From Mesocentrotus franciscanus (taxonomy: Eukaryota > Echinodermata > Echinoidea > Camarodonta > Strongylocentrotidae): 64,000 nt of DNA. The stretch's first letter is position 1. Each line of letters opens with the position of its first letter. The position numbers and the translations under genes are program-made. Shown piece after piece: positions 1 to 11,874 of this stretch. The notes below the pieces were generated by a model. The model saw nothing but the letters and a program-made list of their open reading frames with translations, had not been told where the DNA came from and did not search any database. The DNA lies in NCBI GenBank assembly GCA_037976565.1, contig CP137667.1, positions 35,321,366-35,385,365 of the forward strand, in the 5' to 3' direction.

Positions 1-2033
1 ATAGGACATTATACTTTAGCACAAAAGGGTTATCTAGAAGAAGGTGAACAACATTATAAGAAAAAGAATAAAACTTTCTCTTTTATTTATAAAAAAATAA
101 ATAGCATAAATACCCTACCAAAACCGAAGAAATCTTGAAGAGGGAGACAAGAAAAAATAAGTATGAAAAGCAAATTTTGACAATTATAGTTTGTAAGTAT
201 TGACAAAGTATATACAACAAAAAATGACACAGAAATATTTGAAAGTATTTTAGACCTATATAGAATATACAAAAAGAGTTATGTCTTAGGCCCCCTACAG
301 CTAAGTTACGTAAGAGGAACAATGAACGTGGCCAAGGGTAAAGTTTGTTGTCATGGTTGTAAACTCCAACAATAGAAGAACGGATGTAAGGCATTAGGGT
401 GCGTGCCGTCATAAGCTTCTACAGGGCGAGCGCGGATTACGCTGCTCCCAATGAGGTACTAGCAGTATCAGTATTCTGTGTATGGAAAGGTCTCAGCGAA
501 AGTCAATATCTGTGGGACAGACATCGCGGAGCTGTATAGGCTGCTGTACGAATTTCATGTGAGAGAAAACTTGACATGCTTATGAAAAAGTACAATTATA
601 ATGAATAATATGAAAGTACAAAAAACAGGAGCAATGGAAAATGATATTATATACTTTGGAAATACCCTCAAATCCACTAGTTTAGAGAATTAGTGGCAGG
701 GAAAGGCAATGTTATGCTTGTAAAGACGTCATACACCTGCCTATTATGGGAACCTGGTATGCCAGGTTCCCGTCTGTGGATGCGCTCCACAGGAACCTGG
801 TATACCAGGTTCCCAGAAGGAACGGGTTAACAAAGTTTTATTGACACGATAGGTTGAACAAGAACACAGATGGAGATGAAGACAAATAAATTGAAATCTC
901 TAGTTGTTTGCACTTCTCTCTTTATTGTTTCTTTATTGTTTTGTAACATATAATGAATTACCATATTTGCAATATCATTTATTTTCGAATAAATAAAAGA
1001 CTACCAAGACTACGGCCACACCCTTTCAACAAAAAAAACAAAACACAACAACGCGATGCGGAAATAAAACACGTTGAAGCACTTCCAATTTCACGAAATT
1101 CCTGACGTAGTCAGAGAGCGAGGGGGGACAGAGAGAGAGAGACAGACAGAGATAGATAGATAAACAGATAGAAAGAGAGAGAGAGATGATTGTGATGAAT
1201 TATGATTTTGTTCTAATCTCTGTCATTCATTTAGTTTTTTCCATTACAAACAAAACAAATCAAATATGCGTACAAAAATTCAATAAATATTTTATTGATA
1301 CAGCAACCTCATATCAAAATAGGGATCTAAGAGATGTATAGATAGAGAAAAAATAAACAAAATTAAGCGGGAGGCAAAAACTAAAACAATGAATATTTCA
1401 AATTATGAGAAACGAAGTCGAAAGCATTCAAAGTAAATATTATTTTTGTTTTCGAGAATAAAACAATGTTCATCTCAAAATTCATTTCCTAAATAGTCCT
1501 ATATTTGATATGCACATTTAAAAGAAAGGGCATTTAGTGTAGATCATGGCATAATGTTGGTCAGAATATAGTTACAAAATGTGTCGAAAAACCCATGTAA
1601 AACGAAGGCTTAGGCCTATTATTTATGGCTCGGTTGATAATCGGCCGAGCTTTTGCAGACGACAATCATTGACAACGGGGAAATGACTGGAGGTATCGAC
1701 CGATCTGCGCGTGCGGCAGTGCTTACGCAATTTGTATTGTGAGTGTATTGAAAAGGAAAGACGTGAAGCTTCAGCAAAATAAGACGGCAATTTCCCTCAA
1801 AAATAACAGACCTTATTTTTCGTATTGATGAACAAAACTTATATTTTTAGAAAGAAAAAAGTCTGATCTTTCATTTTTACATTTACTAAAAATCACGAAA
1901 ATTACTGAATGAGGCGCAATGAGCAATGAAAGTAGAAAGCACCGCCAAATTTTCCATTACTGGCGATGTAACTGAAATCGCTCCGTCACAGGGGAAACAA
2001 TCGCTGTGCGCGGGCTCGCTCTCAAAGGGTTAA
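1..2033. mobile_element. Right-hand part of a TTAA-flanked transposon (same family as 36984-41360)
   Basis: This stretch is collinear with 39250-41356, with small indels and substitutions. It ends in the same terminal sequence (CTCGCTCTCAAAGGG) followed by TTAA at 2030-2033. The left end lies outside the window. It has no long reading frame; the largest are AT-rich and not conserved in character. It contains GA-rich simple sequence near 1118-1185. A near-perfect 24-bp palindrome at 748-771 is followed by a second copy at 792-814, where the other copy has only one. Seen directly: the duplication and the TTAA end. Inferred: a non-autonomous DNA transposon that uses TTAA targets (Kolobok- or piggyBac-type). 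Confidence 0.75.
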
Positions 2034-2325
2034 AGAAGATTTTCTGTTACCAATTTATCTTCCGAACCAGGTTTTTAAGAAATCTCAGAAATATACAGAT
2101 TTGTGATGCAAATCAAATTAAGCTTGATGTATAGTGACTTACACACATGTATTAATGCTATTCATCTGAACCGTATTTTATTAAACTTGTTATTAATATC
2201 AGCTGCCATGGATCTGTGACAAATTTGCTCATAGCCAATCGAAACCAAAGCTTTCAGTAGCTTTTATGAAATATTCTAACTTGTTTTTGACAACAACAAA
2301 CAGATCCTTAGTTTCATGTCCATTT
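2034..2325. other. Intronic sequence, nothing recognised
   Basis: AT-rich sequence without an open frame or a repeat I can match inside the window. Its last 18 bases (2308-2325) recur exactly at 3379-3396, on the far side of the next element. Confidence 0.5.
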
Positions 2326-3378
2326 TTTGTCTCGCCTGCGTAGCAAAAAGCGAGACATAGGCACCGCTTTTCCGATGGCGGCGACGGCGGCGGCGGCGGC
2401 AACATCAAAACTTAACCTAAGGTTAAGTTTTTGAATTGTTAATATAATTTTGAAAGTATACATTCCTATTCCATGTAACTTGAACATAAGGGTTATCAAG
2501 TATCACCAATCATGTTATTAGTCTTTTAGGTGACAAAGTAAAGGTCAAATGTCATTTCAGGTCTGGAAACTTAGACTTTGTTGTGGCATCAACATCAAGA
2601 TTTTGAAATTTTAGCATAATTTCAAAAGTGTTTGTTCAAATTCCATGAAACTTGTACCCAAGGGCTATCAAGTATCACAAATCATGTGACACAAATTCCA
2701 GGTCACAAAGTCAAGGTCAAAGGTCATTTTAGGTCAGTAGACTTGGATTATGTTCTCAAAATTTAATATGAGAATTAATAAATAAATTGTTGTTATTTGT
2801 TCATATTTCATGAAAGTAAATATTTGAATCATTCGAGTACTTTCCCATGAATATTCTAATAGTAATTTTAGTATTCGATCCCAGGCCTAGTATGTACATG
2901 ATCAGTTACAGCTAGGTGACAATATTGATGTTTGGATAATATATATTGGAGTATATCTCATAATAATGTTCTCATTATGCTAATGAGACGTGATGTGATG
3001 TAGATGGGCTCTACCTTCCAATTGTTTTTACACAAAGTGCTGAAAAATCCTCTTTTCTTAAAAAGTTTATTAGATAACTTTATTTGTAAATTACTGACAA
3101 GCATTGAAACATTTATAGTCTTACCCATACACTAAATCTCATTATATTGTATTCTTATGATACAGTAAATAATTATTCTGATGATTCATAATCAATATTC
3201 ACTTCAAAATGCTTATTATATTCAGAGGATTTCATTTTTCGGGGGTCTGCAAATGGGCCACCCTGCCTATACAAATAATGTCCCAACCTCAATTTTTCAT
3301 CATATCGATTGCGTAATGCCGAATTGCGTAATGCAGGCGAGACCGCCGAGAGCCTTTCACTTGTTTTATATTTGTGTG
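2326..3378 (+). mobile_element. Helitron-like hairpin element, GTCTCGCC family, with tandem core
   Basis: The element opens with a hairpin at 2328-2357 (GTCTCGC pairing with GCGAGAC). An inverted copy of its first bases, GCAGGCGAGAC, lies near the 3' end at about 3334-3344, and the element closes around CTTG at 3360-3363. Inside are two degenerate tandem units of roughly 190 bp (about 2430-2745). The second contains the exact 13-mer AGGTCAAAGGTCA at 2714-2726 and the first a one-base variant at 2532-2544. A GGC-repeat tract lies at 2378-2400. The 18-bp sequence TTAGTTTCATGTCCATTT flanks the element on both sides (2308-2325 and 3379-3396). That is unexpected for a Helitron, so the mechanism is uncertain. 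It ends 41 bp before exon 1. Confidence 0.6.
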
Positions 3379-3419
3379 TTAGTTTCATGTCCATTTGATT
3401 TTCTGTTTTAAATTTTTAG

Positions 3420-3529
3420 GAAATCAATGAAGCTCTGTCCAGGTTTGAAAATATCACAAAGGACTATCCCAACATGCGAAATGGTCTACCTTTTTATGGC
3501 CTGGCGACATCGCTCTTCAAATTAAACAG
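3420..3529 (+). CDS. TTC3: TTC3-like gene, exon 1 of those seen here (first half of a TPR unit)
   Basis: An internal exon with a TTTTTAG acceptor and a GTATGG donor: 110 nt, entered in phase 0 and left in phase 2. It encodes 36 residues, an amphipathic helix (EALSRFENI) and then PFYGLATSLFKLNR, the first helix of a tetratricopeptide repeat. The codon split at its end completes as Arg in the next exon, and the two exons together read as one TPR helix pair. TPR units mediate protein-protein contacts. In TTC3 they precede the Cys-rich block found here two exons later. The exon alone would not identify the gene; the assignment rests on collinearity with exons 3 and 4. Upstream exons lie outside the window. 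Confidence 0.7.
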
Positions 3530-4169
3530 GTATGGAATACATTATCCTGTATTACAGACAGGTTTTTTTTTTATTCAGAAATTTCTGTTTTCCATAAAAG
3601 AAAATGCCTAATCATACACACACCCTAAATATGATTATTGCAAATATGTTTCTATACAACCCCTGTCTGAAACAAATATAGTACTTAATCAATGAGTAAG
3701 AAAATGAAAATTCATGATATTTTATGTACAGAGCAAATGAGAGAGGAGCTTGCAAGATATGTCACAGAGTTACCAATTTATGTTTGATTGATGGCACCTT
3801 CAAGAATTCATAACTCCCTTACTTTTGATTGGATCTTGCTCAAACTTTCACTGACATGTTTTTCTTATTTTTCTGCTTCTATTAAAACCAACTTAATATA
3901 AGGGTGGAGTTCCCCTTTAAAGGCCACATGCATTTGTTAGATGTTACAGATGTTCAAATAAATTGATTTGTTTGACTTCTTAACTACATCTATTACAGTG
4001 TTGTAGGCAGTTTAAACTGGTCCAATTTTAATATTGTATTAAATACCTTCATACAACAATACTTGTTTTTATTCTTAAAATATTAAAAAATGGGTCTATG
4101 AATTGTAAATTTTACCCTGTTTTTGTCTAGAAGAAATGAACATGAAAAGAGAAGTTACTCGTAAAATCT
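3530..4169. other. Intron 1, 5' part, no feature seen
   Basis: AT-rich intron sequence between the exon 1 donor and the left target duplication of the LINE. I see no reading frame, hairpin or internal repeat worth naming. Confidence 0.5.
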
Positions 4170-4186
4170 TGGTAATGACAATTTTT

Positions 4187-4755
4187 TTTTATATTTGTGT
4201 GTTTATTAAAACTTTCAATCATATAAAAATTACATATTTACAAGTCATTGGTAATAATTAGGCAAACAAACAAACAAAACACCAATATGTATAAATACAA
4301 ATACACATATATCCCAAAACATAACATTAATATAATAATGATAATAATGATAGTAACTATAATAACAGTAATAATAATAATAACAATAATAATAAAAATA
4401 ATGATAATTACAATATTGAAAGGACAAGAAAGTTATATAAACCATTACAGTAAAAAAAAGACCTTGAATTTACCCAAAACATCCATCACTGGCGCACACA
4501 AACATGGTCTTAAGTAGTTTTAATTTTTTTAAATTCTCTACAAAAAAAAAAAAAATTCTAAACTGCATAGTTGATATTAGTTATATCACCACACCGTCAG
4601 TTTCTGTGGAATCAAGGTGAAAAGGCATCATGCATTGTGTATGCGCCCCTGAGGGATACTTTGTATACACTGTACACATAGAAATCATAATTTGAACTAC
4701 AGTGCATAAAGCGGAGTGAGGGGGCACAGGAATAAAAGTTAAATCAACATGAGTA
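4187..4755 (-). other. LINE 3' UTR with polyadenylation signal and an ATA-rich microsatellite
   Basis: On the minus strand this region follows ORF2. It contains an ATA/ATAAT microsatellite at about 4326-4415 and the signal AATAAA close to the A-tail. Apparent frames over the microsatellite are poly-Asn/Ile or poly-Tyr and are not genes. Confidence 0.65.
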
Positions 4756-5994
4756 TCATAAGTCAAATCGCCATTTCTTAAAATGCGAAACAAGCTTGTT
4801 TCTTTTTTTCGCTGAGAAATATTCAATATCTTTTTGTTTCTTTATAAAACTCTTAAAAAGATCAACACTTGGTAAATCCTCCTTAAATTTACAAATATAA
4901 ATATAGTATTTTGCCACTAACAAGAGATATGTAATGAATCTGTCTGATGAAAAGCCAAAAAGTTTTTCAAAATTGGTAAGGTTAAAATTATTAATATGTT
5001 TTTTATTATGTTTAACAAATATGTCCATATTGGGGTCACCTTTTCACAATCACAAAACAAATGAGTAATTGTTTCCTCCTGGTTATCACAAAATACGCAA
5101 TTTGGTGAATCTTTTCTTTTAATTTTATACAAAAGGCATTTAAAGCTATAGTATTATGGAAAATTTTAAAATAGAAAGAACGCAATCTAGTTTCAATTGT
5201 ACAGGTGAAATTAGCCTTGTGTACCTCTTCCCAAATGATATGATCCGGGACTGTTATTCTACTATTCCAATATTCATATCTCTTGTCAAGTGGATAGGAA
5301 ACGTTTATTATTCTATAAGCATGCTTGGGAACTTTTTTTGCAGCATTTAATTCAGTAACCAAGGAATCATGAATATCCAAATTATACCAACATACATTTT
5401 CTAACCATTCACTGGGAATATTTCTCATTAAAAATTGAATTTTCTTCTATCTGTCTGAGGAATGCCAAAATCTAATATCAATTCTTCAAATAATTTATAA
5501 CCAGGGAAGGGAGGGTTCAACAGATCAGAAATCACCAAGATTTTCTTATCAAACCAGGTTTCATAATAAAAATGATTTTTGGATTTTGAACGAATTAATC
5601 TATTAAACCACAATAATTGACAAGCCCCAATCTCAGAATATTTACAATCATAAGTTTCTAAAGTTGCATGTTCTCTATAGATATACCAGGTACGTAAAGA
5701 ATCCGCCACTTGAGAGTTTATCAAAGATTGCAAGACTGATTCTGGGGCATATGATTTCCAAAGAATATGGGGATCTCTATGAAATTTTTCCAAGGCTGAT
5801 AGTTCAATTGTCTTCCAAACAGAATCATAATTTTCATCAAATAAATACTTGACCCATGTCATTTTTTGAGCAAAAGCAAATGCCCATGGATTAATCATTT
5901 TGAGACCACACTGAAGATAATCATTGTACAAGATTTTTCTTTTAACTCTATCTTTACCACCACTCCAAATAAATTTAAAAAACAAACTATTCAA
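4756..5994 (-). pseudogene. LINE ORF2, C-terminal part with zinc-knuckle (zf-RVT type)
   Basis: Three overlapping frames (5428-5994, 5036-5428 and 4756-5132) together carry the region downstream of the reverse transcriptase. The first begins FKFIWSGGKDRVKRK and continues with the basic, Trp-rich sequence usual after the RT thumb of L1/Tx1 ORF2. The last contains CVFCDNQEETITHLFCDC, the Cys-rich motif seen near the C-terminus of such proteins. The breaks between frames are single-base-scale shifts. In the family this region supports RNA binding and target-primed reverse transcription. Here it cannot make one product. Confidence 0.75.
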
Positions 5995-6020
5995 CTCATT
6001 AAAAAACTTCTGAGGTATTT

Positions 6021-7624
6021 TTATACTAAGAACAGAAAAAGATATAATAACTGTGGAAGAACAAGGGACTTAATTACACATACTTTACCAATTAAAGAAA
6101 GGTTTCTCATTCGCCAGCAATTTATAGTCTGTTTCATTCGTTTTAATTTTTCTTTATAATTAAGATCGAATATCAAACCCAAATTCAGTGAGAAATTAAC
6201 TCCCAAAGATTTAAATTGAGAGATCTTCCATGTTATACCCTGGTTTCTCAACGGAAAATCTTGACATCCTCTCTTAGATCCGATCCAAATTGCCTCTGTT
6301 TTAGCTATATTAATCTTACAACCAGAACATCTACCAAATGTATTCAAAATATCAAACAGTGTTTTAAAGGAATCTCCAGACCCATCTACAAAGCAGACAG
6401 AATCGTCAGCGAATAAAGAAATCTTTACTTCTTGGTTATTGATTTTTATGCCCCTAAGCTGTTCATTTTGTCTAACTGATAAAGCCAAAATCTCAATAAC
6501 AATCAAAAAAAGATATGGAGAAATAGGACAACCTTGAAAGATACCTCTTTGCATAGAGATGCGATCAGTTAAAAAACCATTGTTCATTACATATGTTTTT
6601 CGTTCAGAATATAGGGTCTTTATCCATCCAATAAATTTATCACCAAAATTAAACTGCTTTAATGTCTGGAACAAAAAATTATGATTAACACTATCAAAAG
6701 CCTTCTCAATATCAAGTAATATTACAGCTCCAGGAACTTCATTAGTTTGAGTATATTCAATGATATCAAATATTAATCGAATATTATGACTTATATTTCT
6801 ACCTTTTAAAAAACCAGATTGATCTGGGTGAATAATTGTATGCATAAAGCGTTTTATGCGATCTGCAAAACACTTTGCTAATATTTTATAATCAACAGTC
6901 AAAAGGGTTATAGGGCGATAATTCTTAATCAACAAGTGGTCTTTGTCCTTCTTTGGGAGAAGAGTAATAACACCATTTCTTTGTGATAGAGACATCATCC
7001 CGTTTTGTAAAGAAAAATTAAAAGAATTCATCAACATATCCCTATATCAGACCAAAAGTTTATATAGAATTCAATGGGAAGTCCATCAAATCCGGGAGTT
7101 TTGTTCATATTCATGGATTTCATGACATCAAATATTTCTCGTTTTGAGAGAGGCTTTTCCAGGATGTTCTTTTCATCATCGGTTAATTTCAGAATATCCA
7201 AGTCAGTAAACAAGTCTTGATTAAAATTTTCATTTGTCATATACTGACAGTCAGGATTGGAATACAATTTACTGTAAAATTTGTGTATTTCACTTAATAT
7301 CTTATCTGGGTCAGAGGTTAAGTTTCCTTCATGATCTGTTATTCTACTAATTGTCTTCCTTTGCCAGGCTCTATTTTCAAGATTACAAAAATATTTTGAA
7401 CTCTTCTCTCCTTCTTCTAACCACCTTACCCTAGATCTTATCATCAAACCTTTAGTTTCAAAGTCATAAATTTTATTTAATTGGTCTTCTAGCTCTTCAA
7501 GTTTTAATAAAAGAGGTTTATTTTCAGAAACATCACTGCTTAATTGTATTTTTATTTTGTCAATCTCTTTCATGAGTAGATCTTTTCTTTGTTTCTTTCC
7601 TTTTTTTCCTAGCAGAATATGCAA
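6021..7624 (-). pseudogene. LINE ORF2, reverse transcriptase domain
   Basis: Two frames (7031-7624 and 6021-7037) cover the linker and the RT. Visible motifs are NKTPGFDGLPIEFY (finger), YRPITLLTVDYKILAK, DQSGFLKGRNI, LLDIEKAFDSVNH (motif A with the first catalytic Asp), GIFQGCPISPYLF (motif B) and SLFADDSV (motif C with the FADD pair). These place it with L1/Tx1-type enzymes, which copy the element RNA into a nicked chromosomal target. The catalytic residues are intact, but the frame shifts at about 7031 and 6021 break the protein. Confidence 0.85.
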
Positions 7625-7711
7625 TACTAGATCCAGTTAAAACACATTTAAGGGCATCCCACTGAATATTAGGGTTACAGTCAGACTCTTTATGAATTTC
7701 TTTGAACTCTA

Positions 7712-8513
7712 CTATTTTTCCTTAATCAATTTGATAAAGTCTGGATCATGATTTAAATAGTGACAATTAAGCTTCCAATAGCCTTTCCCTCTTAAAGGAA
7801 GATTATCTTTAAATTGGACTGATACTACTGAATGATCAGATTGGATACCTGGATAAATTTTAGATTTAACACAATTACTTATAAAGTTACTGGAAACTAA
7901 AATATAATCAAGTCTTGATAAAACTTGAGGATTTTTTGGTGCCTCGTGTATTGTCTTAATGTTGGGTGAAAATGTCGCCAAACATCAACTAAATTGTATT
8001 CTTCAATAATAACTGAAAGCATATTACTAACCCTAATATTAGAATGGCGTTGTCTAGTGCCTTGATAATCCAAGGGCCCAATCACTGCATTAAAATCTCC
8101 ACCAATGATTAAAGCAGAATTATCAAATTTGTCAATTTCAGCAAACACTTCCAATAAAAAATCTTGGTCATCATTATTTGGGGCATAAATATTAACTAGG
8201 GTCACCAACATATCATTGAGAATAAGATTTAAAATTAGAAATCTACCATTTGGATCATAAAATAAAGAATTTACTTTAACTGAAACAGAGTTTCTTATAA
8301 GTATTGCTACACCCGACTGTTTGAAGAGTAACTTGCAAACCAACATAATTCACCCCATTGTAATTTCCAAAAATTATCATCATTCTTATCAGAGTGGGTT
8401 TCCTGTAAAAATATAATGTCGCTTTCAATGTTTCTTAAATAATGGAAGACTTTTCTTCTTTTGACATGATCCTGTAAACCCCTACAATTGAAGGTGCTCA
8501 CTTTTACTATCAT
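7712..8513 (-). pseudogene. LINE ORF2, AP-endonuclease domain (N-terminus)
   Basis: Three frames (8307-8513, 7897-8346 and 7712-7981) together give an exonuclease-endonuclease-phosphatase fold domain. Recognisable elements are STFNCRGLQ (Asn), FLQETHSD (catalytic Glu), IIGGDFNAVIGPLD (catalytic Asp/Asn) and IQSDHSVV (the SDH motif). This domain nicks target DNA for LINE insertion. The start at 8513 (MIVKVSTFNCRGLQ) fits the usual beginning of an L1-type ORF2, with the endonuclease at the very N-terminus. Two shifts disrupt the frame. Confidence 0.85.
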
Positions 8514-8944
8514 TCTTTTGAAAAGGTATCATTATGAGAGTACCATCCTTTGTAATAGGTTAAGAGTACAGTGCACTGGACATACTCAAATGTATATACA
8601 TGTAAGCATATAATCTTCATATTAATACAGGTTAATATAATGGTTTGGAATGCAGTAACAAAAATAGAATTATAACATATTTTCTTGTCACAAAGATATA
8701 AACAAAATAGAATAAGATACAAAAAAAACTAGAAATGTAATTCGTCATGAAGACGAATTAGGTGGTCTGTTATGTAATCTGAATAACTGATCTTGTAGAA
8801 AATTGTCTTAGCTACAACATATCAAAATTTGGAAGAAAATCGATCCATATTTACAGAGATACAATCAATTTTCCATAAATATGCTGACGTCATAATATGC
8901 AAATTCGTATTTTGAGTTCCAAGGCCAAAGGGCAAAGGGCAGAG

Positions 8945-9300
8945 CTATAGAAAATTAAGGAACATTACAAGACATAATAGAAGGAGAACGAGAACCAGAG
9001 GCGGGAGAGGTAGAGGGTGAGAGAGAAGAAAAAGAGAAGGGCAGAGGCAGAGGGAGACAGAGCAAGAGAATAAGAGGGAGGCAAGGCAAGAGGTCGAGGT
9101 AGAGGGAGGCAGAGAGAGAGAGAGGGTAAAAGAGTAGAGAGAGATATATATGCAGAGACAGAGCAAGAGAAGGAGAGGGGCAAAATAAGAGAGAAGGAAA
9201 CAGAGCAAGAGAGGAGAAAGAGAGAGATGCAATGGAGAACGATGCATTCAATATATCCAGCATAAATAGAATTTAATATAGAGAAAGAGAGAAGTATAGA
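8945..9300. repeat. Purine-rich GA/GAGAGG low-complexity tract
   Basis: About 350 bp of almost pure A/G on the + strand. Open frames on the other strand translate to Ser/Leu/Pro-rich low complexity and are artefacts of composition. Confidence 0.8.
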
Positions 9301-9627
9301 CAAGTAAACAATTCTATGTCCACGGGAGAGACGTAAACATGCATATACCTTGGGCTGAATAACTGGAAAAAGTAAAAACGTCTGGGAAGGAGACTAGCAA
9401 GGTGATTTGATATTGTAGCAGAGTTGGGAGATAAACCCTATATTAGGTTTAATACCAGATTTCCCATAGGGTTGTACTCAAACGATTGACATTCTTCTCC
9501 CATAGATATAACACGCAAAATTAGGCATTTTATTACATTGTTTGTGATTGTATATGATAATATGTTATAATAGTCGAAGAAGATCATAAAATCAAATCTA
9601 AAACGACGGCAAAAAAAAAAAAAAAAA

Positions 9628-9700
9628 TGACCCACCAGGAATCGAACTTGGGTCGCCGGAATGGGAGGCAAGTGCTATGACCACTATACCAAAATAATCC
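9628..9700 (-). tRNA. tRNA-like sequence (Gly-like anticodon region), degenerate
   Basis: On the minus strand there is an A-box-like TATAGTGGTCATAGC, an anticodon-arm-like CTCCCAT (anticodon would read CCC, Gly) and a B-box AGTTCGATTCC with its arm. It is followed directly by a run of at least 16 T, which would stop RNA polymerase III. The two halves of the acceptor stem do not pair well, so this is a tRNA pseudogene or a tRNA-derived SINE head and not a working tRNA. It lies inside the Helitron-like insertion. Confidence 0.5.
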
Positions 9701-10970
9701 ACATAGACATTACACGTGAACGGAAAATGGAATTCTCAAATCTCACTTTGCAAGTGAAATATGAGCATGATCCCGGCATCTGATCGAAAAATAAAGGGCA
9801 CACTTGTGATAGCTTATTGTCTCAGCTACAACATACTCAAAGCTCAGCAAAAACAAAACTAAAACGACGGAGATATTGCTCGCGAAAGACGGGAATGTAG
9901 AATCCAGTTTTGAGAAAAAGTCATGTCCCATAGAGAATACACGCAAAATGTGAAAAATTGACATGCCTCCTTTAATCGCAAAAATACGCCATGATGCCTT
10001 TGTCAAAATGAAAAATCGTGATGACTGCATTTGTAGAGAATTGTCTCAGCTAGAACATATCAAAATTTGGAAGAAAATCGATCAATATTTACAGAGATAC
10101 AATCAATTTTCCAAAAATATGCTGACGTCATAATATGCAAATTGAAATTTTGAGTTCGGAGGCCATTATGATGACGTCATGAGTTAATTGAGGGTCAAAT
10201 GAGACATGAAATCATATCTCCGACTCATAATCTATCCAAATATGAAAAAAATGGGAGTTCCCATCCATTCTGAAGAGTTACAATGAATTTTGTATAGGCA
10301 TGTTTTTGCCCATATATGCTATGTATTACAAGAGATCGCGCACGGACATGTTTCTTGAACGGACGCTCATTCCGTTATTAATGGTCATAAAAGGATAAAC
10401 ATGGTATCAAATTGTTCAGAAAAAATGAGGAATATCATGCCAAAAAAAGATAGGCGAATTATGTTGCGTTCGGCCGTCACGAACGCGCGCGCGCATCGTG
10501 TGTGCGCGTTTTTTTGCGAAATGCTTAAAATGGCCTGAAACGTATCCAAAATGAATTTGAGACGATTTGGAGCATTTTGAAATTTTTGCGCGCGCGCGCG
10601 GACGTCGCATCGCGCGCGTTTTTGACCTGAAATTGACCGGACGGATATTGACCTTAATCATGATAAATATGAATGAGAAATGACTTTCCGTTATGAAGAT
10701 ATGATCATGAGTTGAAAGTACCAAAAAACACAAAATGGCGCCTGGATGACGTCATGAAGACCTGATGACCTTGAAAATGTTATTGTCACGTCTTATGACA
10801 ATGACCCATGACTGTCCAAAAATTGAAAGAAATTGACTGTACCGATCTTGAGTAATCGTCTACACAAAAAAGTGTACAGAAATAAATAAAAAGAAATAAA
10901 TAAATAAATAAGAAAGAAAATTCTGACAAAAACAATAGGTGATCTGTCGATATCGACAGACCACCTAATA

Positions 10971-11874
10971 ATAATAAAAATGAAATATACCAAAACATTA
11001 GAGGCAAAAATCGCAGAGCGCAGATGCACAAAAACATCAAGACTTCAAATCAAAAACAGTCTTGACAAGTGCAAAAATAAAAACCAACACATCGGTAGAA
11101 AACAAAGAGTTATTAAACAGTGCATAAAGGCACCAAATCTTGCTGGTAAGACTTGAAAATTTGATAGAATTGTAACAAACATATATATTTGACCCCCTAA
11201 AAAAAAAAAAACAGAGCTTTAAAAAAATATTGATATAAAAGCATCAAATATCACCTAAAAATAGTTTGACATAAAAATATCAATCTGATAGCACACAATA
11301 ATTTGGTACAGTATACCTCTGCAACAATTCCAACATGGATTAAGAAGAAAAAAAAATTGGTCAAGCTTCATGGCAGGTCTCAAATGAAAAAGAAATAAAG
11401 AAAGAAAGGAATCAGTAAACACATGCATGTGCATGTCTGATAATAATAAGTTGTCAAGCAACTATGATTACTTGCTCTAAAATTCAGTTTTAATCACCCA
11501 CCATATACTGGGGAAAAAATCCCAAAGGGTGAGAATGACTGTGTAGTCAAATATACTGTGTAAATACATGCTTCATAAATTAAATAAGCTTAGTTTGTAT
11601 TAACAAGTTTACGTTTAAAATGTAAATTCTTTAATAACGCAGAGTAGTAAAATCTTGTGCAATAATAAAACAAACGAATAGAGGTTTTTTTTTTTTTAAT
11701 ATCAGGTACATGTAAGTAGTAAATGATTTACAGAGACACATATCTATTACTATCAGGTTTCTAAACGACAACAAACGTCAACTGTCAAAAGTAAGAAAAT
11801 AAAGTGAGCATGAAAAGCAGTATTTTCAATGATTAAAGTTAGCTGATGGCAATATCATGTTGTCCTTGATTAAG
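10971..11874. other. LINE ORF1-ORF2 spacer, non-coding
   Basis: AT-rich sequence between the end of ORF1 and the Helitron-like insertion. No coding frame is visible on the minus strand. At about 1.1 kb (with 8514-8728) it is long for an L1-type inter-ORF gap, so part of it may be a separate, unrecognised insertion. Confidence 0.45.

Larger units (their letters stand above)
8729..10970 (-). mobile_element. Helitron-like hairpin element, AGGTGGTCTGT family, inserted in the LINE
   Basis: Read on the minus strand, the 5' end is a hairpin (AGGTGGTCTGTC, a GATATC loop, GACAGATCACCT; + strand about 10936-10968). Near the 3' end an inverted copy of the start (ACAGACCACCT) is followed by a second hairpin, TTCGTC paired with GACGAA, and then TTTCTAG (CTAG at 8729-8732). 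The body has no protein gene. It contains a GA-rich tract, a tRNA-like segment and a roughly 100-bp sequence present twice (about 8815-8925 and 10045-10160). Much of 9830-10800 matches 19270-20402. A 272-bp short version of the family is at 33882-34153. No Rep/helicase is present, so it is non-autonomous. Confidence 0.65.

Noticed and set aside
4245..4517. Frames of Ile/Asn or Tyr repeats
   Set aside because: They translate an ATA-rich microsatellite in the LINE 3' UTR.
8945..9303. Three long minus-strand frames rich in Ser, Leu and Pro
   Set aside because: They translate a GA-rich low-complexity tract in three frames; composition alone keeps them open.
9628..9700. A functional tRNA-Gly gene
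   Set aside because: A- and B-box and terminator are present, but the acceptor stem halves do not pair; it sits inside a mobile element.
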